Source of the DNA: an uncultured Bacteroidales bacterium
GTDB lineage: Bacteria > Bacteroidota > Bacteroidia > Bacteroidales > Paludibacteraceae
DNA: 41,626 bases
Assembly: GCA_900321605.1 (NCBI GenBank)
Contig: ONWR01000015.1
Location: 1 to 41,626, forward strand
Direction: 5' to 3'
Part shown: positions 17,542-27,529 of the stretch, piece by piece
Position numbering within the stretch: position 1 is the first letter of the stretch
Layout: every line of letters starts with the position of its first letter
Notes under the pieces: generated by a model
Seen by the model: only the letters and a program-made list of their open reading frames with translations
Told to the model about the DNA's origin: nothing
Databases searched by the model: none
Program-made: the position numbers and the translations under genes

Positions 17542-20500
17542 TTGTCCATTGTGCGCCGGGAGTTGGAAAAAGGGAAGGTGTCACACCTTCTCTTAACCGG
17601 CGTGTACGCGAGCGCACGCGCTCTCGTGCTCACGCACGTAAAGCGTCCTTTGTTCATCCTTTTGGATAATTCCGAAGCGGCGCAATACCTATATGCTGAT
17701 CTGAAAGTGCTATCCGAAAGCCCCGAGGCGAATGTGTTCTTTTTCCCGAGCAGCAAAAGGCGCCGTACTACCGACGAGGCGATGGTGATCCAACGAACGG
17801 AGGTGCTTGCGGCACTTAGCCGACTTGCTACTACGCCTTCTGCAAGCCCTATTGTGGTCACGTATCCCGAAGCCCTTTCGGAAACGGTACCGGCGAAGAA
17901 TGAGTTGTCGGCTATCAGTTTTCAGTTGAGTACCGGACAAGAGATCGCACATTCCGCGCTTAGCAAACAACTATTGGAACTTGGCTTCGAGCAAGTGGAT
18001 TTTGTGTTTCAACCCGGGCAATACGCTATACGCGGAAGTATCGTGGACATATACAGTTACAGCCACGATATACCCTATCGTCTTGATTTCTTCGGCGATG
18101 AGATTGATTCGATCCGTGAGTTTGATATCGAAGATCAGCTGTCAAAGACCAAGGTCGAGAAAGCGGAGATTGTCGGCGCACAGAAGACTGACCGAGCAGA
18201 GGATGCACAGAGCTATATAACCGACTACCTTACGGATGATTTCATATGGGTCAGCAACGATTGGAGTATCGTTCGGTTTAAGTTAGACGGTCTCGGAGTC
18301 ATGGACAGCATAGGTGCCATAGAAGCGCACAAGACCATCGAGCTGAACGAGAAGAGTACCTTCCCTACTCACAGCAAGATCACTCTCGATATCGTACCTC
18401 AACCGCTGTTCCATAAGCAGTTTGATCTGCTGACGGAGGATATTAGGCGCCATATGGCAGACGGATACAAGATCTATATCCTCGCCGAGCAACAGAAACA
18501 ACTCGACCGCTTGAAAGCGATCTTCGAGGCGGATAGCGATGCTCCATTAGCCGATAACCCATCGCCTTTAGCCTTTATCGGCATCAATGCAACATTGCAT
18601 GAGGGATTTGTGGATCATGGTTTGAAGATCTGCTGCTATACCGACCATCAGATCTTCGAGCGGTATCATCGTGTGACCTTGGCGAGCGAGAACGCACGCC
18701 GAGGAAAGGCGATTATTACTCTTCGCGAGATCAATCAGTTACAGATAGGCGATTATGTGGTTCACGCCGACCATGGTATAGCGCGGTTTGGAGGATTGGT
18801 GACCACGCCGGTGAACGGCAAACCGCAGGAGATGATCAAACTCAATTATCGAGACGGGGCGAATGTGTTTGTCTCGATTCATAACCTGCACCGGATCAGC
18901 AAATACAAAGGTCGTGAAGGCACAGAACCGACTATTGCACGACTTGGCTCGGGAGCGTGGGAACGACTCAAAGAACGCACCAAAGAGAAAGTCAAAGATA
19001 TAGCTCGTGATCTGATACGTCTGTACGCTACCCGTAAGCAGCAGAAAGGATTTGCTTACACGCCGGACGGATATATGCAGCATGAGTTGGAAGCTTCGTT
19101 CCTATACGAGGACACACCGGATCAAGCTAAAGCGACGGCAGAGGTTAAGCGCGATATGGAGAGCCCGATGCCGATGGATCGTCTGGTGTGCGGAGATGTT
19201 GGTTTCGGTAAGACCGAAGTAGCAATGCGTGCTGCTTTCAAAGCTGCTACCGACGGCAAACAAGTGGCGGTATTGGTGCCAACGACCGTGCTGGCTTTGC
19301 AACACTATAACACGTTCAAAGAGCGCATGAAGAACCTGCCGGTACGCATCGAGTACCTCAGCCGGTTGAAGAGCGCCAAAGAGATCAAAGAGCTGCTGAG
19401 CGAATTGGAGGCAGGTAAGATAGATATCCTCATCGGTACCCATAAGCTCATCGGAAAGAGCGTCAAATGGCACGATTTAGGATTGCTCATCATTGACGAG
19501 GAGCAGAAATTCGGAGTAGCAGCCAAAGAGAAACTCAAAACGCTGCGTGCGAACATCGATGTGCTGACCTTGACGGCTACGCCTATCCCGCGTACGCTGC
19601 AGTTCTCCTTGTTGGGCGCACGAGACCTGAGTGTGATGACTACCCCACCGCCTAACCGTTACCCCGTACAGACAGAGCTCATCACCGTAGAAGACGAAGA
19701 CATCATCAAAGAGGCGATTGACTTGGAGTTGGAGCGTAACGGACAGGTGTTCATCGTCAATAACCGCATCGATATGTTACCGCGCATTGAGAACCGGATC
19801 CATAAACTGTGTCCGGAGGCGCGTATCATCACCGCCCACGGACAGATGACTCCCGGCGAGATGGAAGAGAGACTCGAAGCGTTCATCAACTACGACTACG
19901 ACATCCTCATCTCCACCACGATCATCGAGTCCGGTGTGGATATACCGAACGTGAACACCATCCTCATCTTCAGTGCCAACAAGTACGGTTTGGCGGACTT
20001 ACACCAACTCCGAGGACGTGTCGGACGATCGAACCGCAAGGCGTATTGCTACCTCATTGCGCCGGAGAAAGAGTTGCTGACCGAAGATGCCAGAAGACGT
20101 CTGGAAGCGCTGAGTACGTTTGCAGAGTTAGGAGCCGGTTTCAATCTGGCGATGCAGGACTTGGACATCCGAGGCGCAGGAAACATGCTCGGTTCGGAGC
20201 AATCGGGATTCATTGCCGACTTAGGATACGAGACCTACCAACGGATCTTGAACGAAGCCGTGGAGGAACTCCGCGAAGAGGAAGGACTTGGTTCCGATGA
20301 GGATCAAATGGTAAATGGTAAATATCCAAATGAAAAAATGACTTGGTGTTCGGACAGCCAATTGGAAACCGACCTGCCGATTAGTTTCCCACCGGAGTAT
20401 ATTGAGAACATCTCCGAGCGTATCACGCTCTACCGCGAATTGGATAACTTACACAGCGAAGACCAGTTGCTCGAATACCGCAAACGGCTCATTGACCGTT

Positions 20501-20822
20501 TCGGAGTGCTCCCGGAACCGGCAGAGGAACTGCTGAGCGTCGTTCGGCTTAGATGGCTCTGCTGTCGTTTGGGAATCGAGAAGATTCTGCTCAAGGGAGA
20601 GCGAATGACGATGTATCTGGTTCAGAACAAAGATGCTTACTGGCAATCCGAAGTGTTTGGACGTATCATCCAATACGCCGTGAGCCGAGCAGAACGATGC
20701 AGCCTGCACGAAGAGACCGATAAGAAAGGTATCAAAACAGGCAGACGATACGTCACCATCACCAACGTCAAAACGATTGCCGGAGCGATCAACTTACTGT
20801 CGAAAATAGAAAATAACGAAAT

Positions 20823-20826
<4 letters not shown>
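17542..20826 (+). CDS. mfd: transcription-repair coupling factor Mfd
   Basis: Removes stalled RNA polymerase and recruits UvrA at lesions. The 1094-aa frame has an N-terminal UvrB-like part (FVFQPGQYAIRGSIVDIYSY), an RNA-polymerase interacting/CarD-like domain (GDYVVHADHGIARFGGL, about 400-470), Walker A GDVGFGKTE (about 551), the DEEQ box (IIDEEQKFGV, about 653), helicase motif TLTATPIPRTLQ, the motif IIESGVDIPNVNT, HQLRGRVGRSNRKAY and a TRCF C-terminal domain. No ATG is available: TTG 17542 gives this length. Mfd-like residues (HDLNILFGQHPE) continue upstream in frame to the TAA at 17491-17493, so a non-standard start such as CTG 17512 is possible. Residues about 922-928 are encoded by AAATGGT repeats. 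The ATGA overlap couples it to kdsB. Confidence 0.96.
20306..20326. repeat. three 7-bp units inside mfd
   Basis: AAATGGT, AAATGGT and AAATATC within the reading frame (21 bp), giving QMVNGKYPN in a linker between the helicase and TRCF C-terminal domains. Confidence 0.8.
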
Positions 20827-21649
<823 letters not shown>

Positions 21650-21691
21650 AATTTATTTTATTTAATAACCTTATAAAAAAACACAACAATT

Positions 21692-22405
21692 ATGGCAAAA
21701 GAACAATGTCCTACTCCGCACATTGGTGCGCAGTACGGAGAAATTGCAAAAACAATGATTATGGCCGGTGACCCGCTCCGCGCTAAACTGATGGCAGAGC
21801 GTTTTTTGGAGAATCCGGTTCAAGTGAACAACGTACGCGGAATGCTTGCCTTCACCGGCACATACAAAGGTAAAAAAGTGACCGTCATGGGTCATGGTAT
21901 GGGTATCCCGTCCATCGGTATCTACACGTATGAGCTCTTCAATTTCTACGATGTAGATACGATCATCCGTGTGGGTTCATGCGGTGCGCGTCAGATGTAC
22001 GTCAACCTCGGCGACCTCGTGATTGCACAAGGTAGCTGTACCGACAGTAACTGGGATGCACAGTACAACCTGCCGGGTCGTTATTGCCCGATTGCTGACT
22101 TCGATCTGTGCCGCAAGGCGGTAGAAGCAGCTGAAAAACGCGGCTACAAATACCACGTGGGTAATGTCTTCTCTGCGGATATCTTCTACTGCGAAGACGA
22201 GCGTAAGAAGAACTGGACAAAGATGGGCGTCCTCGCTGACGAGATGGAAGCTCCGTCGCTGTATATGAACGCAGCACGTGCTGGTAAGAAAGCACTGGTA
22301 ATCTGCACCGTAAGCGATCACATCCTGACCGGCGAAGCAACCACCGCGGAACAGCGTCAGAACTCGTTCACGAACATGATGGACGTTGCGTTTGATATCA
22401 TCTGA
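21692..22405 (+). CDS. deoD: purine-nucleoside phosphorylase, DeoD type
   Basis: Phosphorolysis of purine (deoxy)nucleosides to base and (deoxy)ribose 1-phosphate for purine salvage. The 237-aa length fits hexameric DeoD enzymes (E. coli 239). Visible are the phosphate-binding MAGDPLRAKLMAERF, GHGMGIPSIGIYTYELF, VGSCGARQ, the ribose-contacting DEMEA and the catalytic aspartate in CTVSDHI. It lies 89 bp after kdsB, across the heptamer array, and its TGA shares one base with the ATG of the next gene (TGATG). Confidence 0.97.
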   Translation: MAKEQCPTPHIGAQYGEIAKTMIMAGDPLRAKLMAERFLENPVQVNNVRGMLAFTGTYKGKKVTVMGHGMGIPSIGIYTYELFNFYDVDTIIRVGSCGARQMYVNLGDLVIAQGSCTDSNWDAQYNLPGRYCPIADFDLCRKAVEAAEKRGYKYHVGNVFSADIFYCEDERKKNWTKMGVLADEMEAPSLYMNAARAGKKALVICTVSDHILTGEATTAEQRQNSFTNMMDVAFDII

Positions 22406-23199
22406 TGAAGAAAACGCTTCTCATATGCGCATTGGCTCTTCTGCCCCTGGGTCTCATGGCTCAGGAGCAGGAGAGACACGCGTATGACTCATCTGCGTCC
22501 TCTGAGCAGAACCCTGCCGAGGAGCAGCAGACACAGGAAAGCCCGAAAAAAGAAAAGAAAAAGACTGCCCTATTCACCGGTTTCTCAGGCGGAATGATGG
22601 TTCACGGAGGATACTTGTTCTCCGATGATCCCCGTAAGGTGTTCAGTAACTCCGGTTTGGGCGATGCTTCATACGTCAAAGGACTGCCTAAAAGCGGTTT
22701 CTGTTTCGGTATCGGCGGCGCACTCCGAATCCATCTGATCAACCATATACACGTAGGAGCAGAGGGCTTTGTGAGCACTATGCCGCTCATGGGAACAGGT
22801 TCCAGCGTACGATCAGGATGGGGCGGCGGTTTCTGCGATTTCTACACCCAATGGGGCAAGGTGCAACCTTTCATCGGAATGACAATAGGCGGTGGTTCCA
22901 TGAGCCGGTTATTTGTCCCCAAACAAGCAGCAGATGTCAACTACACTACTGCTGACAGCACGTATTACAATGCTTCTTACACCAAAACACCTTTCTTCCT
23001 GCTCGATCCGTATGTAGGTATCGAAATAGGACTCAAAGGACACGCTGCGATATTGATTCGCATCGATTATATGCTTCCTTTCGGCAAGACCGGCAGCAAA
23101 CTGACGGAAGACGTCCGATGGAGCAATTTTATGTCCCCTACAGGACCACGCCTGTATATAGGCTTTATGTTTGGAATAATAAACAAAAACAAGACATAA
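22405..23199 (+). CDS. outer-membrane beta-barrel protein of unknown function
   Basis: A 264-aa protein with signal peptide (MKKTLLICALALLPLGLMAQ). A charged low-complexity spacer follows (about 22-55, rich in E, Q and K, ending PKKEKKKT). Then come glycine- and aromatic-rich strands (GFSGGMMVHGGYLFSD, GFCFGIGGALRIHLINHIHVGAEG, WGKVQPFIGMTIGGGSMS) and a final GPRLYIGFMFGIINKNKT. It is consistent with a small outer-membrane barrel. Its start overlaps the deoD stop and its end is 3 bp from yidC, so the three are translated from one message. The partner is unknown. Confidence 0.8.
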   Translation: MKKTLLICALALLPLGLMAQEQERHAYDSSASSEQNPAEEQQTQESPKKEKKKTALFTGFSGGMMVHGGYLFSDDPRKVFSNSGLGDASYVKGLPKSGFCFGIGGALRIHLINHIHVGAEGFVSTMPLMGTGSSVRSGWGGGFCDFYTQWGKVQPFIGMTIGGGSMSRLFVPKQAADVNYTTADSTYYNASYTKTPFFLLDPYVGIEIGLKGHAAILIRIDYMLPFGKTGSKLTEDVRWSNFMSPTGPRLYIGFMFGIINKNKT

Positions 23200-23202
23200 C
23201 AA

Positions 23203-25107
23203 ATGGATAAAAACACTTGGGTCGGCTTCCTTCTAATAGCCGCAATCATCGTTGGGTTCACCATGCTTAATCGTCCTTCGAAAGAACAATTAGCGGAACG
23301 CCAACGCGTACAGGATTCAATCAAACTAGCCCGTATGGCAGAGTTAGAGGCACAACGTATCTCTGATTCGCTGCAATACGTAGCGGGCAATGCAGCACAA
23401 ACTGAGACCATCAGCGAAGAGCAACAACAAGCGCATATGCAAGCCGCTTATGGCACTTTTGCTCAAGCTGCGCAAGGCGAAGAGCAATGGGTAACGCTGG
23501 AGAACGAACACTTACGTCTGACGCTCTCCACCCTTGGCGGACGTATTCAACGCGCAGAACTGCCGGAATACCATGCCAGCGGAGACTCTGTCAACCCGCT
23601 CTGTCTCTTCCGTGCGGATGAGAGTACCTTCGGCTTCACGCTGATCACTGCCAACAATCGTATTCTGCAAACCTCTAACCTCTATTTCACGCCGGTAGAA
23701 ACAGCCCAAAAGAACAAAGCTATTCTGCGTCTCAAGACCGCTTCGCCGGACGCTTGGTTAGATTTCGTATATGAGTTGTCGGACTCCTATATGGTACATC
23801 TGTCCTTGGAGCCGCATAACATGCAGAGCGAGTTGGCGCAAAACATCAACTCCTTGGAGCTTCAATGGCGTCAACTCATCCCGCAACAAGAGCAAGGACG
23901 TAAGTTCGAAGAGCGCTATGCACGTTTGCAGTACATGCTTGTAGGCGGCGATATGGAGGAGCTGAGTGAGAGCAAGGATGACAGCGAGAAAGAGTCTGCA
24001 CGCGTCAAATGGATCGGTTATAAAGACCAGTTCTTCTCGACCGTCCTCATTGCCGACGATGCGTTCAGTTCGTCGCAGTTCAGCTCTACGCTGCAAAGCA
24101 GACATTCCGGCTATATCAAGCAGTACACTACGCATACATCGGTGCCGTTTGACCTCACCGGCAAAACATACACAGGTTTCCGTTTCTACTTAGGACCGAA
24201 TCACTACCACACGCTCAAAGCGTATGACAAAGACCTCGCACGCGATGAGAGACTGCATCTGAACAAGTTAGTTCCGCTGGGCTGGAAGATCGTGAGCTGG
24301 ATCAATACCGCATTGGTTATTCCGATGTTTGACCTCTTCACCAGTTGGGGATTACATATCGGTATTGTCATCCTGCTGATGACCTTGGTGATCAAACTCA
24401 TCATCCTGCCTTTTGTCTTCGTTTCCTATAAATCCAGCGCGAAGATGCGTGTTCTGCGTCCGCAGATTGATGCAATCAATGAGAAATATCCGGCAGAGAA
24501 GATGCAAGAACGTCAAGCAGCTACGATGCAACTTTACCAACAGGCCGGTGTGAGCCCGATGAGCGGCTGTCTGCCGATGTTGTTCCAGTTCCCGGTATTG
24601 ATGGCTATGTTCTGGTTCCTGCCTACCGCTATCGAACTACGTGGCAAATCGCTGCTGTGGGCAGACGATCTCTCCACCTATGACGCTGTCTTCCAATGGG
24701 GCTTTAACCTGCCGCTTATCGGAGACCACCTCTCCCTCTTCTGCTTGCTGATGACGGTTTGTAATATCGCTTACACCTATATCACCATGCAGTCTCAGGC
24801 AACGGATCCGAACATGAAGTTCATGAAGTACATGATGTACGCTATGCCGCTCATGTTCCTCTTTATCTTCAATGACTATGCAGCAGGTCTGAGCTACTAC
24901 TACCTCGTTTCGCTCTTCATCACGATCCTGCAAACGATGATCTTCCGCTGGTCGTTGGACGATGAGAAGATGCTTCGTGAGATGGAGGAGAACAAAAAGA
25001 AGAAAGCCGGCAAGCCGAAATCCGGCTTCATGCAGCGTTTGGAACAGATGCAACGTGAGCAGCAACGTATGGCTCGCGAGAATGCGAAAGCGAACATGCG
25101 GCGCTAA
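23203..25107 (+). CDS. yidC: membrane protein insertase YidC
   Basis: Inserts and folds inner-membrane proteins, alone or with SecYEG. The 634-aa length is usual for Gram-negative YidC. An N-terminal membrane anchor (TWVGFLLIAAIIVGFTML) is followed by the large periplasmic beta-sandwich (about 95-360). The conserved five-segment core begins at about 375 (LHIGIVILLMTLVIKLIILP), with CLPMLFQFPVLMAMFWFLP, MKYMMYAMPLMFLFIFN and YYYLVSLFITILQTMI. The lysine/arginine-rich tail (from about 590) is typical. It is the last gene of the plus-strand run. Its 3' end overlaps the convergent 174-aa gene by 80 bp. Confidence 0.97.
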   Translation: MDKNTWVGFLLIAAIIVGFTMLNRPSKEQLAERQRVQDSIKLARMAELEAQRISDSLQYVAGNAAQTETISEEQQQAHMQAAYGTFAQAAQGEEQWVTLENEHLRLTLSTLGGRIQRAELPEYHASGDSVNPLCLFRADESTFGFTLITANNRILQTSNLYFTPVETAQKNKAILRLKTASPDAWLDFVYELSDSYMVHLSLEPHNMQSELAQNINSLELQWRQLIPQQEQGRKFEERYARLQYMLVGGDMEELSESKDDSEKESARVKWIGYKDQFFSTVLIADDAFSSSQFSSTLQSRHSGYIKQYTTHTSVPFDLTGKTYTGFRFYLGPNHYHTLKAYDKDLARDERLHLNKLVPLGWKIVSWINTALVIPMFDLFTSWGLHIGIVILLMTLVIKLIILPFVFVSYKSSAKMRVLRPQIDAINEKYPAEKMQERQAATMQLYQQAGVSPMSGCLPMLFQFPVLMAMFWFLPTAIELRGKSLLWADDLSTYDAVFQWGFNLPLIGDHLSLFCLLMTVCNIAYTYITMQSQATDPNMKFMKYMMYAMPLMFLFIFNDYAAGLSYYYLVSLFITILQTMIFRWSLDDEKMLREMEENKKKKAGKPKSGFMQRLEQMQREQQRMARENAKANMRR

Positions 25108-25552
25108 CTAATGCTTTACCTGCCTCGGAGAGCGTGATACCATCTTGCAAAAGTAAGGTTCCGCTCTCCTCGCAGGCAAGCATAGGGCTCGTAATATCAA
25201 TAATATGTACGCATTGCACCGCTGCCAAACGGAACAAAGCAATGTTATACAGTTCATGCAGATCACGAAGGCGCTTCGTGCTGCCTCCTAACCAATAGAG
25301 GACGTTCTTACGCTCTTCCGTACTCATGCCACGGGTGATATACGCGAAATAACGATCCTCGTCAATAATAGGAAGACTAACTAACATAGGTTCGTTTCCG
25401 CACGCACGTGTTTGCGCAATCTTATTGACATATAGTGCTTTATAAGCCACCAGATCCATCTGCGGTTCATAGTGACCACCTGGGTTTTGAGCGATGCTCT
25501 TCCAATCATATTGCAAACCGCTCTCAGAATGAATGATTACCAAATTGTCCAT
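25028..25552 (-). CDS. conserved-looking protein of unknown function
   Basis: A 174-aa protein I do not recognise, with no signal peptide or membrane segment. It is rich in short hydrophobic strands alternating with polar helices (NEPMLVSLPIIDEDRYFAYITRG; TEERKNVLYWLGGSTKRLRDLHELYNIALFRL). This looks like a compact cytoplasmic alpha/beta fold. The ATG at 25552 is 25 bp after the stop of a 31-aa peptide gene, and both sit behind a good promoter (25735-25765), which supports real expression. The last 26 codons are antisense to the end of yidC, so the C-terminus is constrained by, or a by-product of, that overlap. Confidence 0.65.
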   Translation of the reverse strand: MDNLVIIHSESGLQYDWKSIAQNPGGHYEPQMDLVAYKALYVNKIAQTRACGNEPMLVSLPIIDEDRYFAYITRGMSTEERKNVLYWLGGSTKRLRDLHELYNIALFRLAAVQCVHIIDITSPMLACEESGTLLLQDGITLSEAGKALVSAACSLSHSREPYVAAHVASVPNAA

Positions 25553-25577
25553 AACAGTAAGTATTTAAATTGATTGA

Positions 25578-25673
25578 TTACAAGTTTATTACCAGATACG
25601 CTATCACAGCCGGTAACTGGAGACAATAGAGTGCGACCAACAGGTCAAATCCGATACGTTTAATAGCTTTCAT
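25578..25673 (-). CDS. 31-aa membrane peptide upstream of the 174-aa gene
   Basis: ATG 25673 to TAA 25578 encodes a peptide with a basic start (MKAIKRIGFD), then a single hydrophobic stretch (LLVALYCLQLPAVIAYLVIN) of the right length to span a membrane. It lies about 60 bp after the promoter at 25735-25765 and 25 bp before the 174-aa gene. The positive-inside start followed by a clean hydrophobic helix is the pattern of a translated small protein. I do not recognise a family. It could be a leader peptide, a small membrane regulator or a hydrophobic toxin-like peptide. Confidence 0.6.
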   Translation of the reverse strand: MKAIKRIGFDLLVALYCLQLPAVIAYLVINL

Positions 25674-25681
25674 ATTTGTAC

Positions 25682-25714
25682 TAATTTAACAGTTTAACAA
25701 TTTAACGTCTTAAC
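25682..25714. repeat. TTTAACA-type 8-bp repeats
   Basis: Units AATTTAAC, AGTTTAAC, AATTTAAC and GTCTTAAC in the leader between the promoter at 25735 and the 31-aa gene. Confidence 0.75.
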
Positions 25715-25734
25715 GTTTTTATCGTTTGACGGTG

Positions 25735-25765
25735 CAAAATTACTGCTATTTGACGACGTGTGCAA
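25735..25765 (-). promoter_or_regulatory. Bacteroidota-type promoter for the 31-aa and 174-aa genes
   Basis: Minus strand: TTG (25765-25763), 20 bp, TAATTTTG (25742-25735). Transcription from here would read the 31-aa peptide gene and then the 174-aa gene. Confidence 0.85.
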
Positions 25766-25778
25766 ATCATTGTGATGA

Positions 25779-25866
25779 GTGACGAAAAAATGTGACGAAA
25801 TAGGCACTTTTGGTGACTAAAATGCAAATATAGGGACGAAATCCGGTAAAAACCCATTTCGTCACA
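25779..25866. promoter_or_regulatory. cluster of GTGACGAAA-like sites (candidate operator)
   Basis: Direct copies of GTGACGAAA at 25779-25787 and 25792-25800 (13 bp apart). A variant GGACGAAAT is at 25834-25842. An inverted ATTTCGTCACA at 25856-25866 is the exact reverse complement of TGTGACGAAAT at 25791-25801. Weaker GTGACTAAA and GGACTAAAT copies occur at about 25813 and 25877. The cluster lies between two divergent genes, just upstream of a LytTR regulator, whose family typically binds paired direct repeats. Confidence 0.65.
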
Positions 25867-25886
25867 CCATAAAAAGGGACTAAATT

Positions 25887-26678
25887 ATGACTAAAATTCC
25901 TGATTCTATTCTATCTGTCAGCTCTCTGTTGCTGCATATATTCTTGGTGCCGGTATTCTACCTCTGTTTCATTCTGTTTTACTCAAGCGAATGGATTATG
26001 GAGTTCTATGACGCAGGGCTCGGCATCGTTTTTAATACACTCATGACGATGTGTATTCTGATCGGTGTGCTGTGTCTCTCGCGTATCCCGATGACGGCTT
26101 GCAGGCATCGTCTCACTCTGACTTGGAGAGATTACCTGCTCTGGTCAGGAGCAGAATTCATCGTGTTCAGTTGCTTTGCGGCGTTGTATATGGCGCTGGT
26201 ACGCAAGCACTACGGATACTTCCCTGCCTTAAGCCAATGCCTGCAGATAGCTACCACAGTGCTTATCTATCCCTATACCCTGTTTGCCCTACTCATTGCG
26301 CTTGTTCGTCCGGACGAAGAGAAAGCGGCAGAGGATGACCTCGTCCGTTTCATTGATAACACAGGGCGCCTCAAACTTGTCATCGCACACGACGCAATAC
26401 TCTATGTAGAGGCAAAAGAGAACTACGTCTCTATCCTCTATACGGAAGGAGAAAAGATCAAAGAATACTCACTTCGACAATCCATGAGAGGCATTGAGCA
26501 AGTCATGGACAAACATGGAATTATCCGTTGCCAACGTTCGTATTTCGTCAACCCCAGACACGTCAAGATTCTCAGACGTGACAAAGAAGGGATGATCCAA
26601 GCGGACTTGGACATCCCTAATACAAAATCGGTTCCCGTATCACCTAAGTACTACGAGGAACTGAGCAAGATGCTTTAA
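25887..26678 (+). CDS. membrane-anchored LytTR-family DNA-binding regulator
   Basis: A 263-aa protein. Residues 1-145 contain four hydrophobic segments (for example HIFLVPVFYLCFILFYSS and LQIATTVLIYPYTLFALLIAL). Residues about 160-263 fit a LytTR DNA-binding domain: LVIAHDAILYVEAKENYVSIL, EYSLRQSMRGIEQ, IRCQRSYFVNPRHVKIL and SVPVSPKYYEELSKML. It therefore senses from the membrane without a phospho-receiver domain, and no histidine kinase is adjacent. The cluster of GTGACGAAA-like repeats upstream suggests autoregulation or control of the divergent small-peptide operon. Its stop shares bases with the stop of the convergent permease gene. Confidence 0.9.
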   Translation: MTKIPDSILSVSSLLLHIFLVPVFYLCFILFYSSEWIMEFYDAGLGIVFNTLMTMCILIGVLCLSRIPMTACRHRLTLTWRDYLLWSGAEFIVFSCFAALYMALVRKHYGYFPALSQCLQIATTVLIYPYTLFALLIALVRPDEEKAAEDDLVRFIDNTGRLKLVIAHDAILYVEAKENYVSILYTEGEKIKEYSLRQSMRGIEQVMDKHGIIRCQRSYFVNPRHVKILRRDKEGMIQADLDIPNTKSVPVSPKYYEELSKML

Positions 26679-27529
26679 ATAGTGTCGATAAAATACTTCT
26701 GCTTGCGGTTGAACATCGCAATACCGATGAACAGCAGCACGACGATGATCGCTGCGCTGTATCCTAACGATACCCAAGAGAACTCACCTGCCCCATAAGC
26801 GCCGTATTTGAACGTCTCTATGATAGCCGTCATGGGGTTGAAGAGCATGATCTTATGCAGCGTCGGGTTCGTGACGTAACTCAGCGGATAGACAATCGGT
26901 GTAGCGTACATCCAAAGGGATACAAACACTCCGAAGAAATTGATCAGGTCACGATATTTGGTGGTCATGGACGAGATCATCAATCCTAAACCCAATGCCA
27001 GACACTCGATCATCAGAATGAGTACCGGGAAGAGGCACAGGTACCAGTTCGGCACTAAATGTACGCCTTTGAACGCATACAGCAGATAGACAAAGACGAA
27101 TGTCGATAGCTGCAACGAGAAACGGAACAATTTAGAGATCACCACCGACACCGGAGATACCAAACGCGGGAAATAGACTTTTCCGAACAAGTTAGCGTTC
27201 GTCTGAAACGTACCGGAAACAGCCGTCAGACACTCCGAGAAATACTCCCACAGACAGATTCCGCTCAGATAGAAAACCGGCTGAGGTATATCATCCGTCG
27301 GAATGCCAGCTATACGCCCGAACACCACGATATACATAAACATCGTGAATAAAGGCGACAGGAAATACCAGCCCATACCAAAAATGGTCTGCTTATACTG
27401 AACCGTAATATCGCGCTTGATAAACAGCCAAATCAGGTACTTCTTATCCCATAGTTCTTTCAATCCCAAACCCTTCGCAAAGGTATTCGGGCTTATCTCT
27501 GTAGTCCAATATTGATTATCTTGCGTCAT
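26675..27529 (-). CDS. ABC-2 type permease, Wzm/TagG-like (second copy)
   Basis: A 284-aa inner-membrane permease of the polysaccharide/O-antigen export family, with about six membrane segments. The family pattern is clear: FIKRDITVQYKQTIFGMGWYFLSPLF, VVFGRIAGIPTDDIPQPVFYL, NANLFGKVYFPRLVSPV and MTTKYRDLINFFG. It is a paralogue of the gene at 27526-28374, agreeing along its whole length. Its ATG overlaps the stop of that gene (ATGA). It ends tail-to-tail with the LytTR gene. No Wzt-type ATPase gene is present in the window, so the nucleotide-binding partner must be encoded elsewhere. The substrate is unknown. Confidence 0.9.
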   Translation of the reverse strand: MTQDNQYWTTEISPNTFAKGLGLKELWDKKYLIWLFIKRDITVQYKQTIFGMGWYFLSPLFTMFMYIVVFGRIAGIPTDDIPQPVFYLSGICLWEYFSECLTAVSGTFQTNANLFGKVYFPRLVSPVSVVISKLFRFSLQLSTFVFVYLLYAFKGVHLVPNWYLCLFPVLILMIECLALGLGLMISSMTTKYRDLINFFGVFVSLWMYATPIVYPLSYVTNPTLHKIMLFNPMTAIIETFKYGAYGAGEFSWVSLGYSAAIIVVLLFIGIAMFNRKQKYFIDTI

